From positions 1,302,001-1,366,000 of the forward strand of contig WACJ01000516.1 in NCBI GenBank assembly GCA_008973525.1: 64,000 bases of DNA, given 5' to 3'. Source of the DNA: Stenopsyche tienmushanensis. Taxonomy: Eukaryota > Arthropoda > Insecta > Trichoptera > Stenopsychidae. Positions 12,881 to 25,500 of the stretch are shown here, piece after piece (within the stretch, counting starts at the first letter, position 1; each line of letters opens with the position of its first letter). A program made the translations under genes and the position numbers. The notes below the pieces were generated by a model. That model ran no database searches and was not told where the DNA came from. It was given only the letters and a program-made list of their open reading frames with translations.

Positions 12881-14949
12881 TTGTGAATACCGTGTATAGT
12901 TCAATCGTCTTCTTCTGTAATTGATATAAATGCATCGGCTTCCACTAGGATATGTCGTAGCTTTATTCTGTTCGGATCATGAAACTTTATCGCCGTGCAT
13001 TTTCCTTTTAATCCTGATTGCGACGTTGGTGTTCTCGAGTGTTAACACACCTGTATAAATTTACAAAGGCTTCTCTCGATCGTTTTTATTTCAATTCGTA
13101 TGGGTTTATTGAATGAACTCGCTTTAAAATAATCGTCGTTGTTACGAGGCAGCCTTCGATCGTGTCGAATCGTTACGCTCAAGCTCGCAGCTACTTGGAC
13201 CAAATAATCGTTCAATATTTCGACACGGTGATTGGGTTTATGGGTTCGTTTATGGAATAAAAATTGTTGTTTGCCTGGCCTCGATTGTATCGAGCCGATA
13301 AACCGATTCAATCAAGATAATCTTATCGACCGGCCCAATGTGTTTTTTATTTTTATTTTTACGATCGGCTTGGTGATTTCGCTGCCCGCCATGCGTTGCT
13401 TGCTTTTCAGTCGGCTCCGAAATACGGCCAAAGTCATTTTTTACGCTGGTTGTAGAACAGATGTGGACACCTCATTTTTTAAAGTGGTTGTTTTTTGTGC
13501 TCGGTTTCATCAATTTGATTAAAAAGCACATCGGACATCCAAAAGCGAGCCGAGCGTGTTGATTTGTCATTTCGTTGGATGCCGTTTCAAGGTATCACTT
13601 TTAAGCATAATTCATAGATACTGGTGATCCCTTGTTATTGGTATTTCCATTGTATTGAGACTACTGCAAACACCAACTGAAAATACCTACTGGAAAAACC
13701 ATCCAAAAAGAACAAGGCGTACCTAAGTCAGGGATACACCATCACCTATAAGAACGATTATTTATTTATTTTTGTATCACGTCTTTTTCTCAGATTTTTT
13801 ATGATTATTTTCCTGACAAGACACCTCTTATCCAGTTTGATAATTAAATAGTCTACGTTGGACCACATAGCAGTTAAGAATGTTTTTTTAAAAATTTATT
13901 TTCTGCATTTCGTCTCAATGCCCACAACTTCCAGTGGGCATTGAGATCGAACAATGCTTAAAACGACCCGCTTTAATATTTAACATTCAAATTTTGTATT
14001 TGAATCATAGAAATACGACATTACTTTTAGGTAGCTCTAATATTAAATCCCAAAAAGCCTTTAATGTTATTTTTCGATAACTTAAAATTTCAATGATATG
14101 AAATACACTTTGAATTAAAACACTTCAATGAATCATTCACAATGCGTAAATTAATGGCGCGTGTAAATTTACTACAGCCAATATCACAATCAAGTTGTCC
14201 TACATAAAGGACAATAGGCACATCTGGGCCCATTCAATATCACAATTTAATGTTTGATTGGAATTTAGTCATCGCATTTAATCCTATTATTCGGATCCTG
14301 AATTGTTAAAAGTCATCATTTATTTGACGCGACGATAATTCAACACCAGTTGCAACCCAAGCAATTGCCTCCACAAAGCGATGTCACCCTTCTTTAAGTG
14401 AGGATTTTCCCTAAAATCTTCCAGAAAGACATGGAAGGTTGAAAGGAGGAAGGGGATATGCCTGATATATCCTGCGCCGCGGCAGAATGGCCCGAAGAGT
14501 TGAAATTTCCGGCTCGGCGCTTTGCGTGATCTTGATATGCCCGTTAAATGTTACACGGGTGTACATAAAAAGAAACAGACTATAAAATGGACGGAATGTC
14601 TGTGTATAGTGGTAGTCAAGTAATAAGATGGAAGTGCTTTTACGGTCTTAAGTATCTGCTCAAATCATGTAAACGGCTTTCGTTAAAGATCTATATTATT
14701 TTAAAGCGTATCATTATATCGCTATTACTTTCAGCGTTGAAATCGCACATTGCTGATGCTCGGGGATCCATTCCATTTATTCCGTGCGAATTCCGATTTG
14801 TCTTATTGTCTTATGGCTTTTTCCTGTTTAATTTTAAAACATGCAGATTCCGCGCCAAGATCAATTCGTCGCACATAATTTAAAAGGACTCAATTCATGC
14901 GTTTGTTAGCAGTTACAGGAGGGCTTAAGATGAAAGAAACGAGCTGAAA
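12881..14949. other. non-coding, one hairpin, no gene recognised
   Basis: The stretch includes a moderately G+C-richer patch (13,020-13,560) with overlapping open frames on both strands (13,042-13,311 minus; 13,232-13,522 plus). Neither frame shows a domain. The perfect hairpin at 13,913 is listed separately. Nothing else is recognised. Confidence 0.4.
13913..13946. repeat. perfect 13-bp hairpin, 8-nt loop
   Basis: TCTCAATGCCCAC (13,913-13,925) is exactly complementary to GTGGGCATTGAGA (13,934-13,946) across an 8-nt loop. The stem is G+C richer than its surroundings. It is too short for a typical animal microRNA precursor and is not flanked by a recognisable element. Confidence 0.85.
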
Positions 14950-14966
14950 GATAAGGACTCGGAGAC

Positions 14967-15035
14967 TTGTTGATGTGCTGGTGGGATGCGATGTCTCAAG
15001 TGATAAGTCAGGGTTCAACTCCCAGCTCCAACAAT
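14967..15035 (+). repeat. possible decayed tRNA-derived SINE head
   Basis: CAGGGTTCAACTCCCAG (about 15,010-15,026) resembles a tRNA T-arm / B box (GGTTCAANTCC) with a weak A-box-like stretch upstream. No complementary acceptor stem forms, so this is not a functional tRNA. Weak evidence. Confidence 0.2.
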
Positions 15036-17769
15036 GCCATAGTAACTCGGAGGAATTAAAAATATTTTATTTAGCGATGGACCATTGTATCAACGTTTCT
15101 GTTGACGAGACTTTAGAGAAAGAACCAAAAAAAAATAATGTACATGATTATAATTTTGGCTTTTTATATGAAACGTATAGTATTGAATTAGTATCAAACC
15201 TGATGCAACTTTAAAAAATCAATTTACCCCAGTTGGATTCAAATAATCGACCTCTCACTGTCCGGGTGCTTGTTATGAATATATTTATTTTGATATTACA
15301 GTAAAATTGACACAAAGCGTGAACGATGCAAGACAGTTATCGCTAGAATTTTTTGATAGACGTGCACGCACATGAACAATTCTAAACGTATTTATTAATA
15401 ATTTTCTTGAAGGGTAATAAATCATAGAATCGGAAGTAGAACTAAACTGGCTGATTAATCGATTGATCTATGCATTGTTACGTACATTGGCTGCTTGCAT
15501 TGGCAGCCGCTGGACCGCTGTCGACAAATCCGACGAAGGTTCTTGGGGGAGCGTATTTTAAATTCGAATTATTTTTGAAGATGAATTGCCATAAGTGATG
15601 TTCGGTTTATCAGATATGACGTATGTTTGCGTTTGGGATCGTATCACCATTACTCTCATGTCTCATGTCATACTTCATGCCGGACTTTCTGTTTATCTGC
15701 TCGTACAGCATCTGCTTCAGCCTCATCTTCATTGCAGCATCTCGTACGTACGAGGCTTGTTCTCGTGATTGAAACGACATATGCAACAAGCATTCGGATT
15801 TTTTGCATCCTCGCTGACATCGACTGGTGGGTCGTAAATATCAAAAGTGCGTACTTGCTAAAATATCTGGTCGGATCGTATGAATTTGGACGGCGGTGAG
15901 TTCGGAGGCATTTGCAGTGCAATCGTGGCTGACGAGGTCTTTAGATGGAATCAGTTCAATCATCGTTTGATTGCTGTTTCCCATTAAGTCGCATTACAAT
16001 ATCGCCATCGTGATCTGCTTCGACGATCAGTCGAGGATACACGGAGTATTCTGTGTAAGTTAGTATCGAGGATCATGAATAGAATGCTGGTGTAGGAGGT
16101 GCCACGCGCTCACGGCTGGTGGTCTTCTATTGTTATACAATAGGATATAACATTTTTTTAATAGCGTGATCACTTCAGTGCTTTTAAACTGTGTCACCCT
16201 CTATTGATTCCTGATCACTCTTAGGGATCCCCAATTTTTTAAAAATATATTTCCATTCAAAATTTATTTGGTGTTCAAAATTAATTATTTAACTTATTTA
16301 ACATGAGATATGAAACATAATATCCTATGGATCTAAATGCTTATTAGCCAACATTTTGCGATATTTAATAAATTGCCATTTAAAATACGACTTTTATATC
16401 TTCATCATGGTTCATATTTTCGAATAATCCCGCATTTTAAATGCTCATAATTGATCATGATTAGAATTTGGCTCCAAATCAGAATTTAAAAAATTACACC
16501 AATTCCGTAAGTTAATCATTGGGTTAAAGTAAAGATGTATTTCCATCTTGCAAACAAATATTTTATAAAGCTTCTCGTATGCTTGGACTTAAAAATTGAA
16601 AAAACATGGTTGTTTTCCCTATATAGTTGCCATAATATTGTATTCCAATTGAGCCTTTTAGTTCCTGTTTACGATAGGTTGTAATTCCCTATGATCCCCT
16701 ATTTATGTTGAAATTATATCGTTATTATCATTAGCAATCATTCTAATGCATTGCATATGCGATAAATCAAATTAAACATAAATTATCATCACTAGCAATC
16801 AGTACGACGACTATTATCGATTTCTAAATGACGTCTGTTGTATTTTATTATCATAGTGTCAGTAAGGTCATAAACACAAGATTCTTTAACCTTGTGACCG
16901 TCCATTTTTGATTAATCATTTTATTAGCTATCATAGCCACATTAATAGTTGCTTTTCCTGGAACCGATTTAATAAGAACAATGTAATAATCATTTCTGCT
17001 TAATTTGAATCATGGCACAGTGTTACGGCATGGATAATGTGTTTTTTTTTGCAATCTATATCTTTACAAAAGTGTTTATGCCATATCCGTTTGAATTATC
17101 TGATCCTGTGACGTGTCGCATAATAAATGTTTGAGAATCGCACCGTATCAGCGTTCCTACCGATCCTCCATTGAGCAACGGTCACAATGGCCTGAAACTG
17201 AGGCCAGGCCATAAAGTGTGATCACTATCAGATTTAATAAAAATGATTCATTGAAAACGCTGGTCTGAGTTGTGATAGAGGAGCTTTTGGTAACACGAAC
17301 CTAGATTGTTACGCGTCTCACGTTTCATTTAAAAAAGAAACCTATCGCTCTCGATCGCTTCGACTACGTACACTAGACAGTGCCATATTACGTTTCATAT
17401 GAAAACATTGACAAAACTGATCAAAATTCATTAAACAATGAGGCGTATTTATTCAAAAGCATCTTGATCCTTGTTATTAATGATCCGTTAAAGATTTTTG
17501 GAAGTAATCTTGGAATAGGCGTGAACGAATGTGAGGTTTGCTGATGGACGTTATAGTACAAACATATCATCAACTACAACAAAAGTTCAATCAATTGGTT
17601 TTTGCCTGTATTTTTATAACAATGTATATGCCAAAATCAAGGATTTAACACTAACTGAGTGCATCTGAAAATGGATCCAAAATATTTACTGTGTTCAGTG
17701 ACGATACCAAAATTTTCCAAAAATGCGCACGAACTTTTGGACTGATTTGATATATACACTTGGGTCTGT
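15036..17769. other. non-coding, nothing recognised
   Basis: A G+C-richer patch at about 15,480-16,130 has two antiparallel frames (15,627-15,899 plus; 15,668-15,922 minus) without domains. The remainder is AT-rich with no repeats or transposase motifs I can identify. Confidence 0.4.
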
Positions 17770-18182
17770 TTTTATGCGATTTTGAAGTTATGCGGTTTTC
17801 AAAAATAATGAAACCTATACCTTATTTTTCTATGGAGCACAAAGCTTTATTTTTATGCGAAAGCGCATAAAAAAATTATAAAAGTCATCCTCATTTAAAA
17901 CATCCAAATGTAAAAATAGTATTTCTTCCACCCAATACTACATGTTTAATTCAGCCACTAGATCAGCGCATCATTTCCACTTTTAAAGAGTATTATATTA
18001 AGAAACTTGAAAATGAGTCATTAACTGTACTTGAAATTTGGAAAAAGTTTTCAATTTTGGACTGTATAAATAATGTTTCATGTGCGATATCTCATATTAC
18101 TCCACACATTATAAATTCTTGTTAGAAAGCAGTTTGGCACGAATGTGTTACAGTTGGCGAAATACATCAAATTATATTTTGA
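17770..18182 (+). pseudogene. pogo/Tigger-type transposase fragment
   Basis: Codons 17,883-18,182 read through VKIVFLPPNTTCLIQPLDQ, the hallmark block of the DDE_1 (pogo/Tigger, CENP-B-like) transposase core; its D in PLDQ is the third catalytic aspartate. ISTFKEYYIKK, IWKKFSILDCINN and a WHECV motif follow, in the order found in intact Tigger proteins. An in-frame TAG interrupts the INSC*KAVW motif. The DNA-binding half and the first two catalytic aspartates are absent. The block GAAGTTATGCGGTTTTCAAA at 17,790, shared with family C, precedes it. A dead relic of cut-and-paste transposition. Confidence 0.85.
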
Positions 18183-18204
18183 TGTAAATATCCTTCAATT
18201 ATAT

Positions 18205-18370
18205 ACATGGATTTGTCTTATACTCCATTGATGTTAACAAAGTTACGATTACCCATTATATCATCAATATACTTCCGATTTCATCTCATTGGACTCAAGG
18301 TCCGTGCAATCTTGTCCAAGAGTTCATCAGAAACTGGTTCCCAGGCATTCATAGCGTTGTCCAGCTTACT
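18205..18370 (-). repeat. unassigned repeat pair, copy 1
   Basis: On the minus strand this copy reads NAMNAWEPVSDELLDKIART and then RKYIDDIMGN. It matches, with decay, the minus-strand sequence 36,640-36,850 (MDGWERVSH, LLDRIK, CNRK). Two diverged copies with codon-level conservation suggest an old transposase or other mobile protein tail. It follows the Tigger fragment directly but in opposite orientation. I cannot name the family. Confidence 0.4.
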
Positions 18371-19139
18371 GAAAACAATTGTGTATGATCATACTGTTGT
18401 TTTTCAATAACTATAGGGCGATGGAATATAAATTACCCATATTCGGCTGTTTAAGGTTAATCAATTTGTAGCATTAGTTTAGAAAAAATAAAGGCTTTTT
18501 ATTAAGCATGACGAATTTGGCGTAGGTCCTCTCCTTGAATAATCTTACCCCATTGTTGGTTGAGTACGCAGAGAGGCTCGAATCAGTTAGGCTATTAATC
18601 TCTTATCTGGAGATTGAATCGACATTGAATAATGAGAAAAAAAAGTTATCGTCCGACACAATAGTTTCACATGTATAAATATCGATCCACCCTGTGCTAA
18701 CAATATTGATTCGACAAATAAAAATACTACGCAACTACTGCGATATTAAACGATAAAGTACGTGATGTGGATAGATACGGACCGTAATGAGTCTACTTCT
18801 ATTATTTATTACATCCAATATTTATTATTATATTATTCGCTCCGCTTTATGAACATATTTTAGGCAAATGGCCCTAGATGAGCGTGACAAATTGCCGAGG
18901 ACGTAACTCGAGACGCGTTTCTCATAGTCGAAAAGATTCGCCAAAATTATCGTGGGCGCGATACTACGAACAATAGACTTATCGGGAATATGCTGATTTT
19001 CATATTCGCACAATCGCGAATGCATTTTATACCAATCGTGCTGAAGAGCCACTATTTGATACCCGCTTTTGTTATCTTATCGCGTTCGTGATTTGCGATC
19101 ATGTGCAAAAAATTATCGGAAAAGATGTATAATAACATT
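18371..19139. other. non-coding, nothing recognised
   Basis: AT-rich flank upstream of the splice signal. The minus-strand frame at 18,828-19,052 (74 codons) has no recognisable domain. Confidence 0.4.
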
Positions 19140-19159
19140 ATATTATCAATTGTTTATTA

Positions 19160-19273
19160 GTTTTTATCACATTCTAATTCTTATCTTTTTTCGTTTCAGG
19201 TGAGTACAGTCTGTTTGTATCTATCACATGTATAGTATTCGTAGTGAGTAGACAAAACAGAGAACACGTGAGT
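19160..19273 (+). promoter_or_regulatory. tandem splice signals: recursive splice site or small exon
   Basis: A branchpoint-like TTCTAAT (19,172-19,178) and a long pyrimidine run end in TTTCAG (19,194-19,199). GTGAGTAC follows immediately, so a strong 3' splice site abuts a strong 5' splice site at 19,199/19,200. A second GTGAGT begins at 19,268. This is the layout of a ratchet (recursive splicing) site, with an optional 68-nt recursive exon between the two donors. Alternatively 19,200-19,267 is an ordinary exon: one frame is open and encodes a hydrophobic stretch (SLFVSITCIVFVV) followed by RQNREH. Either way it implies a plus-strand transcript with a long intron here. Confidence 0.5.
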
Positions 19274-19484
19274 TTATCTTTATTGCTCATTTATTAATTA
19301 TAATTTGCAAAATATATTTATAACCAATGTTTCTAAAGCGTCCTTATGTTGTAAACTAAACGAACAATAGAAGAGTTCGAGCAAAACAGTCAAATTTTGA
19401 AAAACTCTCATGTTAAACTGTGTTCTTGTATGACGCAATATATTTTATTTTAATGATAACCAACTAAGAAATTTTAATTTGAAA

Positions 19485-20645
19485 AATATGCTCTCGATTA
19501 TCCGGGCTAGTGCTGAGAAGGAAAGGCACGGATAATCCGAATCATCAAAGTTTTACTTGGTTTCGAATATAAAACCGTATTTACAACACCAAAAAGTTTT
19601 ATAATTTATTTATGTTTTATAATAAACCATAATAACAAATTTCTATTAATTATATTCGAATCCTCTTTGTTCATCGTAATCTAGGAATGTTTCAACGCAA
19701 TTCAACGCCGTTTTATAACTAATGTATTCATTGATATTTTATTAAATTGTAGTGCCACTCTCATTTTCTTCCTCTTAAGAAAAAAAAAAGAAACCCTGTC
19801 CACGTTTTCAAATCATTTTAAATTGTCAAATAATCCATATATTTCAGATACGGGAAACCCGCGGTAATCCGGCTCTATTCTAATACAGCGCCCCTTGTAG
19901 TCCGACATCTTTCTTCTATGTAAAAAATGCAAAATTGTTGTTCTGGACTGTCTAAATCGTAATGAATATTTTTCTTTATTTCTATTCTGCTATGAAAGCT
20001 AAGTTGTTTTACAAGGAGATAACAGAAAAGAAGACTTTGTAGCTAGCATGACATAGTTAAAATGCTTCAAAAATCGTCATAGAATACGTTTGATGACGTT
20101 AACAGGTTTTAATTTTTATAACTTTTATGGCCATTGTGTTTATGACGTTAATTCTATAATAATTACAAGCAGACTATAGTCTGATAGCGCCTTGCAAGAC
20201 GTTTGTTGGATTACCGTAGGGCTACTCTATATCATTTGCTTCATTCTCTTCAAAATGTAATAAGTGTTACTGGCTTCTATTTTAATCTCTACTTTTGTGT
20301 TATTCTATAAATAGCATCCAATATCCCTATTTTTTCCGAGAATTTATCAATTTGTCATCTTTCTCGGCAAAAGTTTTCATAAGATTTTGACGATAAAGAC
20401 ATTTCGCTTCAGTCCATTGGTTGAATCAAAGATGTCACATTAGGGGGCAAAAAATTTTGCAACCATAAGTTCATCGTTTATTTTCAATATGCTTTCGTTT
20501 GGATGAAAAGGAATATTATCTAATAATAATACTGTTTTTGTGGCAATCCCACATTTTTTAAAAAAGCTTAAATATCGGAAACTCATCAGACAGTTATCCT
20601 TTCTTTGGACGATGTATAATATGTCCTGGAGCGGACTTTTTCCTT
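19485..20645 (-). pseudogene. Tigger family A transposase pseudogene
   Basis: On the minus strand from 20,645 the reading gives LLLDNIPFHPNESIL (second catalytic aspartate region, about 20,490-20,540), then FLPPNVTSLIQPMD (20,412-20,453) with the third catalytic aspartate and an in-frame stop straight after it. In a shifted frame CLYRQNLMKTFAEKD follows, matching the second copy at 42.66-43.5 kb. The 3' region down to about 19,490 ends in a decayed GATTATCCGG terminal block. The N-terminal HTH and first catalytic residue are missing. The protein would have been a DDE_1 cut-and-paste transposase; at least one frameshift and several stops make it inactive. Confidence 0.85.
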
Positions 20646-22486
20646 TAATTAAATTACAATATCGAGTTAGAGGATAAATTCAGAAACAATCGATCATCAA
20701 GGTAAAAAAATCATCAATTAGTAATAAGACGAAGAAGATTTAACATCATATTAACTTAACTATATATTAAAAATGAAAGCCGTCAGAAAAAAATCCGTAA
20801 GAAATCATGTCATACTCTGAATATCGTGAACGTAAGATCATACTCTATCATACTCATACTTATAAAAGTTAAGCTACAAGTTGTTTTAGTGAAAAAAATG
20901 TGGCTTTGGAACTTGGGTGGGAATTCTTGCATCATCAAATCCATTAATTGTATGTGACTTCAATATATATATATATATATAACTTTTTGGGGCTGTTTAT
21001 AAAGTACATATATATAGCGTTTGAGAGACAGTTAAAATGTGTTATTCAACTATTTGGGGGCATAAAAATTTTCGCGTCACTTACAAAGCGACCCTCCTAA
21101 CCGGCGTAGGAAGTGGGTTAAGTTAACGCCTCAGATACGGAGGGAACAATGGCAAACGAAAAACCTTTTGTCGTTCACACATTTTTTTCGGGCACGCGTC
21201 CCATCGTCGCAGAAGACCGCCGGGCAGAGGAGGAAAAGAGAGAGTGAGGAGGGCGTGCATTCCTAATGGAGGATCATTAGGCTCTCAGGTAATCTGCACT
21301 TCACATCCGCAGCTGTACATTATAGAGACCGGCTCTGCCTCTGTATTATCATCCAGGACCAGTATGTAGAGGACGAAACACACACAAACCCACGGGAGGG
21401 ACTCTCTTTTTTATTCATACTACTTTTTCTTCTCTAACTGTTGTACTGATAAAAATAATAAATCATTGTGTGGAAGCTAGGTAGCTTTGGCGGAGCGGTC
21501 TCGTGTGCGATTACGTATTAGCTCTCTCTACCTTGCCAGATTATGGGAGTGCCATGCTTTTTCAGGCTTTATCTATTTTTTCTGCCTCCCACCGGAAGCT
21601 GGTATCTAAGTACTTTAGATATTAATTGCACGCGGTAGCCTTTCGCCTCTGGAGAGGCTCCCGTAGAGATGAATTGGGAAATTTGGAAAAACAACACCAA
21701 CGGGATATGTCCCATTCCGTTATCATATAAAGCTTAAAAGCTATTTTCCATTAAAATATCTTAACGATCAATTATGTTAATAAACTTACAAGATTGACAG
21801 TGTATACATATACATGTATTCGTTCGAGGGCAGGATTAAACTGTATAAACATAGGTATTAATGTGTTATTACAATGTCAATTTCGTAAAGCATTTGGTTG
21901 ATTGGAAGGATTCGGATTTTTGATAATCATCATTTTCAGTTGCATCCATACTTATCACAAATTTTTAATTTAATTTTTAAATTAAATTATAATAATGAAA
22001 TAAAAATACAGCTTATTAAATGTATGCATTTAATGTTCGGACATCTTATAATAAATGCGTCGCGCATTGAAAGGATTAATAAAATCAAATAGGATATTTT
22101 TGAATAAAATGATATTTTCTCTATTTATACTGCCGATAACACGAAATGTACACATTGATAACCAAATAGTCTAAAATTAAAAAGATTGCTCAGAATTTTA
22201 ATCCAAATAAGCAGAGCAAAGATAGCCGTAAAAGGCAATGCGCTTTTAGATCGATACAAAATGGCAAATGCGATTTGGCTTGTATTGATAAAATTTAATA
22301 TCACGATAACATCACAACAATGGGAAAAAAATATAATCATGCCAATTTATTAATCGATCTTATCAAACTAGATTTGCTCTAATTTGTTGATTCTGAAAAT
22401 AATACATTCTAAGCTGTCAGTGATTGTCACAAATATATTTTGTAAATTCCTATTTAAATTATTGTTCATAAATTAAACATGCGAAG
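20646..22486. other. non-coding; AT microsatellite and one G+C-richer block
   Basis: A short (AT)n run lies at about 20,963-20,981. From 21,090 to 21,680 the DNA is G+C-richer, with purine-rich runs and no long frame. It is a candidate conserved regulatory block or untranslated exon, but nothing in it is diagnostic. Confidence 0.4.
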
Positions 22487-22560
22487 GGGATTCAAATATA
22501 ATCCGGAATTTGCTATACAAATTTATTAGTGATATGTAAAAATATAAATACAAAAAAATT
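22487..22560 (+). repeat. mariner-like terminus, second copy
   Basis: GGGGATTCAAATATAATCCG and the following TACAAATTTATTAGTGATA match the block at 925-975 almost exactly. The similarity stops after about 60 bp, leaving a solo terminus. Confidence 0.6.
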
Positions 22561-25500
22561 AAAAATCTTATTTCTCGACATAATATAAGAATAGGAAGTT
22601 TCTTGATATTTGCTGAAAATAATTCCGTGTTATCTTATATTAAACAAAAAATATACTAATTAGCCTTATTTATCGCAAGAAATCTTATCAGTCAAATATT
22701 ACTTAATGCAATCGGGATTGTTTGATTTCATACAATATTGCATATTGATCGATTAAAATCACGATTATCAATCTGTATTTATAAGATTTAATTAAAGTTT
22801 TTCGCAACGCTATCTAAAGCATCGGTACAGAACATATGTCAAGATCAACATTGCGCCAAAGATTATTCAATTGAAATTGCGAACGATGAAGTAATAAATC
22901 CACATGCAGTGCATTCGCTTCTATTTTCTTCATCATCATAGTGCATTAATAATGCACCCTATCTAACCCCCCAGGCGCCAAACTACTCTTTGCTTTCGAC
23001 TTCAGAAAATGATGTATTTGGTGATACGACACTAATGCTCTCCGAGGATAATGTCTTAAAGGATATTCATCAATATACTCCGATACAGTCATCCTTGAAG
23101 CGGTTCGATTACCTCTTTCTGAAAGCTCCGTTTCGACGCAATAAAAAATATTTTTAAGGCGATACTCGATATGTTAACTTCGATAACACCCAGACGAATG
23201 GGCTTTATGCGAAAAAAGCTCCGGATGAACTTTACACGACTTGTAATTTAAATGTTTTAATGATCCCACGTTACGATCTAAATATATGATGATCTGGCCT
23301 CAAGTAGATAAGTGCTGTTAGATTTTATGCCTTTGAGTGTGCGAGATTAGAGTTTTGTTTTAGGTTTTATTGTGAAATTAATTTCACCCGCTGAAAATAA
23401 TGCTTATTTTATTACTGACGCAATGTATTCTATTTAAAACATTCTTGGCTTATGTTAAAAGATAAATTTGATACCCCATCCAGACTCATCAAATGATAAT
23501 TTCAGTTTGAGATAATTAAATGCTTATTAAGGGTGCACGGTTAAAATTATAAATGATATAAATATTTTTGAGATGTTGGAGGAAGGCAATCTGATATTGC
23601 CACTTGATGAAATTTCAATTAGTTCAATTTGATATTAAATGAAGTGTTAATATGAATACATTATACCAATAATAAGGTTTTGAATTAAATTCCCCAATTG
23701 ATTTATATCCAGTATGTTTTGGTTCGACGATTATCATAAATGTATAATGATCGAACCTATATAAAAATATTTTTAAATTTTATTCCAATTCATCTTTAAT
23801 TTTTGGATTGCTCTGCAAATTGTTCTTTCTGCTAAAATTGGTCTTTCACAAAATTTTACAACAGTAGATTGATAGCTTTATTGCAAATACTTGAAGAATG
23901 CTCATGAAAAGTGGCTGTATATATTTTGATAGCATTAATGATATTCTCATTATAATCATAATTTTTATCATTTATTTCAATATTTTATTGTCGAAAAAGC
24001 AAATAGTCGAAAGGATTGATAGTATATCAACGGCACTTTTATATCAAATATTATTTATGTTTTCTCATATCAGATGATATAAAGCTTATATGGAAAGCGT
24101 TTAGATGTACTTAAATTTAATTGTGATTAAAATTATTAATCCGGGTCTGTCACGCCATCCCCGGCTGTAGGGTTGAACGCAGCAAAAAGTCAGTGGTTTA
24201 TATTGCGAATGAAATTTTACAAGGCATGGGCATAAGTATTAAACTTTTTCAGAAAATGAGTATGAAGAATTAAAGGTCATTTTTTAAGTGCCACGCTTTA
24301 TCGTCCCGCTCTAAACGATACAGTCCCGACGATTGCAATTTTAAAATATGACCTACGTAGTCTCATAATCCCCGAGAATGATTAACCTCCGGAAAGCGTA
24401 CCCTCATTTTTGACGGTATCGCCCCGAACCATTGTAAATAATATAACTTGAGAGATTATAGTTTGTAAAATAAAATATAAAAAAGCTTTATAAAGGTGAG
24501 TTTTGTGATGGAGAAAGTGGATATATTTTTCATGTGGCGCCCGAGGGAGTGGCAGACCGTGCCGCAGATAACGGCGTCGCAGGGGATGAAAATATTGCTT
24601 GAGTTTTTAAAAAGTTTAATGCGAATGATTAGCTGCAATAAATATTAGAGGGCACGTCACCCTCGGAGGACAGCCTCGACTTATTTGTCACCCCTCCGAA
24701 GGACGGGTATTAAAATCTTCCTACGTTCAAAACTCTATCTACTCTACCTACCCGAAGATTGAGCTTTCGGTGCTTATGGATCGAGAGCATGCCGTCTCGA
24801 GATAAAGGCTTAAGAGGAAAAAATAAAATGTCTTCGGTAATTTCATTCGCGGCTAATCTTAAATTATTTAAGATGTTTACTTCGCCGGGGCGGTCTTAAT
24901 TTGCCTTTAAAAACAGGTGGGAAATATTTTTGAAATAATACAAAACTCCAGGGAAAAATGCTCTTCATTTCCTTCAAGCTTGATGATTGCTTTTTATAGT
25001 CTTTTAAATAAACGAGCTTTTCTTCGCGCACAGTCAACAAGGTACGGCATCAAACTTGAGGGTGAATCAATCATCCTCAGAATTAAGTTTACTATTGATT
25101 CTATTAATATCAAATATAAATATTGATAGAATTTAATTTATAGTCGTACTCCTTATTACTAAAAATGAAAATGTCCATATTGGCGATTTTAATACTATAT
25201 TGGTCGATGACACAACATGTGTGCCTTAGTCTGAATAACCGTTCACGGTCGATGCTTACATATGTTTTCGTCATAAGTCATTAGCGGCTAATGACACAGC
25301 CTATGTGCCATTTTATTTTTTGGCTGGAATATATTGAACCTTAACATTTTCAATTACCATTTAATTAATTAGTATTGCATTTTTTCACAAATACATATGA
25401 AACATTCGAAATTACAGCGGGAAATTGTATAGTTTATATAGCACATTAAGAATTTAAAAAAATCAGAGTTGATCTGAGTGAAATTATATGGTTTATTTTA

